From Chloroflexota bacterium (GTDB lineage Bacteria; Chloroflexota; Limnocylindria; Limnocylindrales; CSP1-4), in the NCBI GenBank assembly GCA_017853275.1, contig JAFMJV010000026.1:1-33473 (forward strand): 33,473 nt of DNA, in the 5' to 3' direction. Positions 31,864 through 33,473 of the stretch are shown here, one piece after another. A program made the position numbers and the translations under genes. Numbering within the stretch: the stretch's first letter is position 1; each line of letters begins with the position of its first letter. The notes beneath the pieces were generated by a model that was given only the letters and a program-made list of their open reading frames with translations, searched no databases and was not told the origin of the DNA.

Positions 31864-33200
31864 GCACCCCGCCGCTCTCGCTCCCCTTCCTCTCCGAGGC
31901 GATCGCCCTCGAGCGGTCGCGCACGCTCGGCGAGCCGGACTGGCTCCGGGACGAGCGGGTCGCCGCGGCGCGGCTCGCGGCCTCGATGCCCGCGGAATCG
32001 AACGTCCTCTTCACCCCCTACTTCGACCTCCGCCCGATGCGCTTCGACGAGATCGGTGTCTACGCGGATGCCGGGGTCGCCCCGGATACCGCCGCCGAGC
32101 TCCCGGAGGGTGCCGCGGCCTACCTCCACATCCGCGAGAACGCGGTCGTGGCACGGGCGATCAGCCCGGTCGCGCGCGAGGCGGGGATCTTCCTCGGGAC
32201 CTTCGCCGAGGCGCTCGCCGAGCGGCCGGATGTCCTGCGCGCCGCGATCGAGGGGGGCGCCTCGCTCCCCGCGGATGATGCGTTCGCGCAGGCGGCGCGC
32301 GCCGTCGCGTCGCTCGGTCTGCTCATCCATGTCCCGGAGGGGCTCTCCCTCGGGGCGCCGATCGTCCTGCGCTGGGACCTCGGCACCGCCGGCCGGGGGG
32401 TCGTCTCCCGCACGGTCGTCTCCGTCGGCCGCGGCGCCCGCGCCTCCCTCCTCGAGGTCATGGGCGATGCGGACGCCACGGAGGCGGGTCACGCCCAGTC
32501 CCTCTGGTGGGGGACGAGCGAGGTCGTCCTCGGCGAGGGAGCCTCGCTCTCCGTCGCCTCGGAGCAGGACTTCGATCCCTCCACGATCGCGATCGTCAAC
32601 CGCCAGAGCCGGATCGGGGATGACGCCACCCTGGAGCTCGCCCTGGCGAGCGTGGGTGCGCGCTTCCACAAGAGCCGCATCGACAACCTCCTCGTCGGGC
32701 GCGGCTCCACCGTCCGCCAGGTGGAGATCGGCTTCGGGTCCGGGGACCAGATCTTCGACCTCACGAGCTACACCCGGCATATCGGCCGGGACACCACCGG
32801 AGACCTCCTCTCCAAGGGCGTCTTCACGGACCGGTCGCGCGGCTTCATCAAGGGCCTCATCGACATCCGCCGGACCGCGATCGGGACGGACAGCTACCTC
32901 GGTGAGTTCGGGATGCTGCTCACGAAGAAGTCCCGCTCGGTCACCGTGCCGAGCCTGGAGATCGACCAGCCGGACTGCCGGCGGGCCGCGCACTCCAGCT
33001 CCGTCGGGCCGATCGACGAGGGCCAGATCTTCTACCTCATGAGCCGCGGGCTCGATCGCGACACGGCGCGCAAGTTCATCGTCCTCGGCTTCCTCGAGCC
33101 GGTCGTGGAGCGGATCCCGCTTCCCGAAGCCCAGGACCGCCTGCGCGGCCTCCTCGAGGCGAAGTGGCCCACGGTCCTCCCGGGAGCCGCCGCCGCCTGA
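31860..33200 (+). CDS. sufD: Fe-S cluster assembly protein SufD
   Basis: Partner of SufB in the SufBC2D complex. The 446-residue protein ends in the SufB/SufD family block, with Cys373 and His378 in PDCRRAAHSSSVG followed by IDEGQIFYLMSRGLDRDTARKFI. The conserved His of SufD is kept, while the Cys sits four residues before it instead of two as in E. coli. This resembles actinobacterial SufD. Its start overlaps the sufB stop, so the two are made in equal amounts. No sufC, sufS or sufU follows; instead there is a hairpin and a new promoter, so those genes must be elsewhere. Confidence 0.94.
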   Translation: MSTPPLSLPFLSEAIALERSRTLGEPDWLRDERVAAARLAASMPAESNVLFTPYFDLRPMRFDEIGVYADAGVAPDTAAELPEGAAAYLHIRENAVVARAISPVAREAGIFLGTFAEALAERPDVLRAAIEGGASLPADDAFAQAARAVASLGLLIHVPEGLSLGAPIVLRWDLGTAGRGVVSRTVVSVGRGARASLLEVMGDADATEAGHAQSLWWGTSEVVLGEGASLSVASEQDFDPSTIAIVNRQSRIGDDATLELALASVGARFHKSRIDNLLVGRGSTVRQVEIGFGSGDQIFDLTSYTRHIGRDTTGDLLSKGVFTDRSRGFIKGLIDIRRTAIGTDSYLGEFGMLLTKKSRSVTVPSLEIDQPDCRRAAHSSSVGPIDEGQIFYLMSRGLDRDTARKFIVLGFLEPVVERIPLPEAQDRLRGLLEAKWPTVLPGAAAA

Positions 33201-33210
33201 GCTCCCGGAG

Positions 33211-33232
33211 CGCGGCGCCCGCGTGCGCCGCG
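33211..33232 (+). terminator. Probable hairpin terminator after sufD
   Basis: CGCGGCGC (33211-33218), a six-base loop and GCGCCGCG (33225-33232) form a perfect eight-base-pair stem 10 bases after the sufD stop. There is no U-tract. A second small GAGCG/CGCTC repeat follows at about 33232-33248. It separates sufBD from the next promoter. Confidence 0.55.
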
Positions 33233-33258
33233 AGCGTACGGCGCGCTCGGCGACCCGC

Positions 33259-33264
33259 TACGCT
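33259..33264 (+). promoter_or_regulatory. Candidate -10 (TACGCT) for the last gene
   Basis: CCGCTACGCT resembles the other TAnnnT boxes and lies about 60 bases before the ATG at 33325. That leader includes the GGGAGG ribosome binding site at 33313-33318. Confidence 0.35.
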
Positions 33265-33324
33265 CTTCGTCCAGTAGGCCGCGCGCGGGGATTGATGCTG
33301 CGCGGCCCAGCTGGGAGGTTGGGA

Positions 33325-33473
33325 ATGTCGATCGAAGGGCTCATCGTGGGGATCATCGCGATCCTCGTCGGCCTCGGACTCTGCTTCGCAGGGCTGAAGT
33401 ACTTCCTGCTCCTGCTCCCCGTCTGGGGCGCGATCGTCGGCTTCGTCATCGGCTCGAACATGATGCACCACCT
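33325..33473 (+). CDS. N-terminal fragment of a small membrane protein (cut by window end)
   Basis: Only the first 49 codons are inside the window. They encode two hydrophobic segments: one near residues 5-22, then a KYF turn and a second near 26-44 with VWGAIVGFVIGSNM. The Gly-rich pattern recalls DUF4203/TMEM198-like membrane proteins, which I offer only as a guess. I chose the ATG at 33325 because GGGAGG lies six bases upstream; an in-frame ATG at 33295 has no such site. Confidence 0.65.
   Translation, partial: MSIEGLIVGIIAILVGLGLCFAGLKYFLLLLPVWGAIVGFVIGSNMMHH

Noticed and set aside
1-33473. CRISPR arrays, tRNA or rRNA genes, insertion sequences, phage or plasmid genes
   Set aside because: No spaced direct repeats, tRNA-like cloverleaf ends, transposase motifs, integrase motifs or replication genes were seen on either strand.

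Overview
The window is very GC-rich DNA (about 70% or more by eye) with strong G/C at third codon positions, frequent GTG starts, many 4-base ATGA/GTGA gene overlaps and almost no spare DNA. No stretch without a gene exceeds about 220 bases. An F420-type LLM-class oxidoreductase, actinobacterial-style SufB/SufD sequence features and TAnnnT promoter elements close to start codons point to a high-GC bacterium of the Chloroflexota (for example Limnocylindria-like) or Actinomycetota. No rRNA or other marker settles this. I see no tRNA, CRISPR array, insertion sequence, phage gene or integration scar. The window looks like ordinary chromosome rich in catabolic genes.

Layout. (1) 105-1937 (+): a secreted heparinase II/III-like polysaccharide lyase. 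(2) 9947 down to 1947 (-): one tightly packed operon in the order substrate-binding protein, permease, ATPase (taurine/nitrate/sulfonate-type importer), phosphotriesterase/lactonase-family hydrolase, short-chain dehydrogenase, a histidinol-dehydrogenase paralogue with altered active-site residues, an FMN 2-hydroxy-acid oxidase, and a Sua5-type tRNA modification gene at the end. (3) 10077-14857 (+): a divergent MFS transporter, then a D-2-hydroxyacid dehydrogenase, a xylulokinase-like FGGY kinase and a mutarotase-like (DUF4380-type) protein. (4) 14884-15342 (-): a universal stress protein with an acidic insertion. (5) 15561-23215 (+): CorA, an AI-2E-family membrane protein, then a myo-inositol catabolic block (iolD, iolE, iolB) followed by a transaldolase-family gene and a small membrane protein. 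(6) 23344-26592 (+): a large secreted subtilisin with a PA domain, ending at a strong hairpin. (7) 29232 down to 26647 (-): an LLM-class oxidoreductase, a doubly membrane-anchored helical protein and an SRAP (YedK/HMCES) DNA-crosslink protein. (8) 29322-33473 (+): a Gfo/Idh/MocA sugar dehydrogenase, then sufB-sufD behind the best sigma70-like promoter in the window, and the first codons of a small membrane protein cut by the window edge.

How they work together. Two parts look most worth following. The minus-strand operon couples an organic-anion importer to a hydrolase and three different dehydrogenases/oxidases. These classes would suit stepwise oxidation of a small polyol acid or sulfonate to a 2-oxo acid, and the histidinol-dehydrogenase homologue is unlikely to make histidine. 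In the inositol block, iolD, iolE and iolB are present, but the kinase (iolC), the aldolase (iolJ) and the semialdehyde dehydrogenase (iolA) are not in this window. A transaldolase-family enzyme sits where an aldolase would be expected. This raises the inferred possibility of a transaldolase route that splits unphosphorylated 5-keto-2-deoxygluconate. A recurring promoter form, TAnnnT placed 6-7 bases before an ATG, suggests several transcripts are leaderless.
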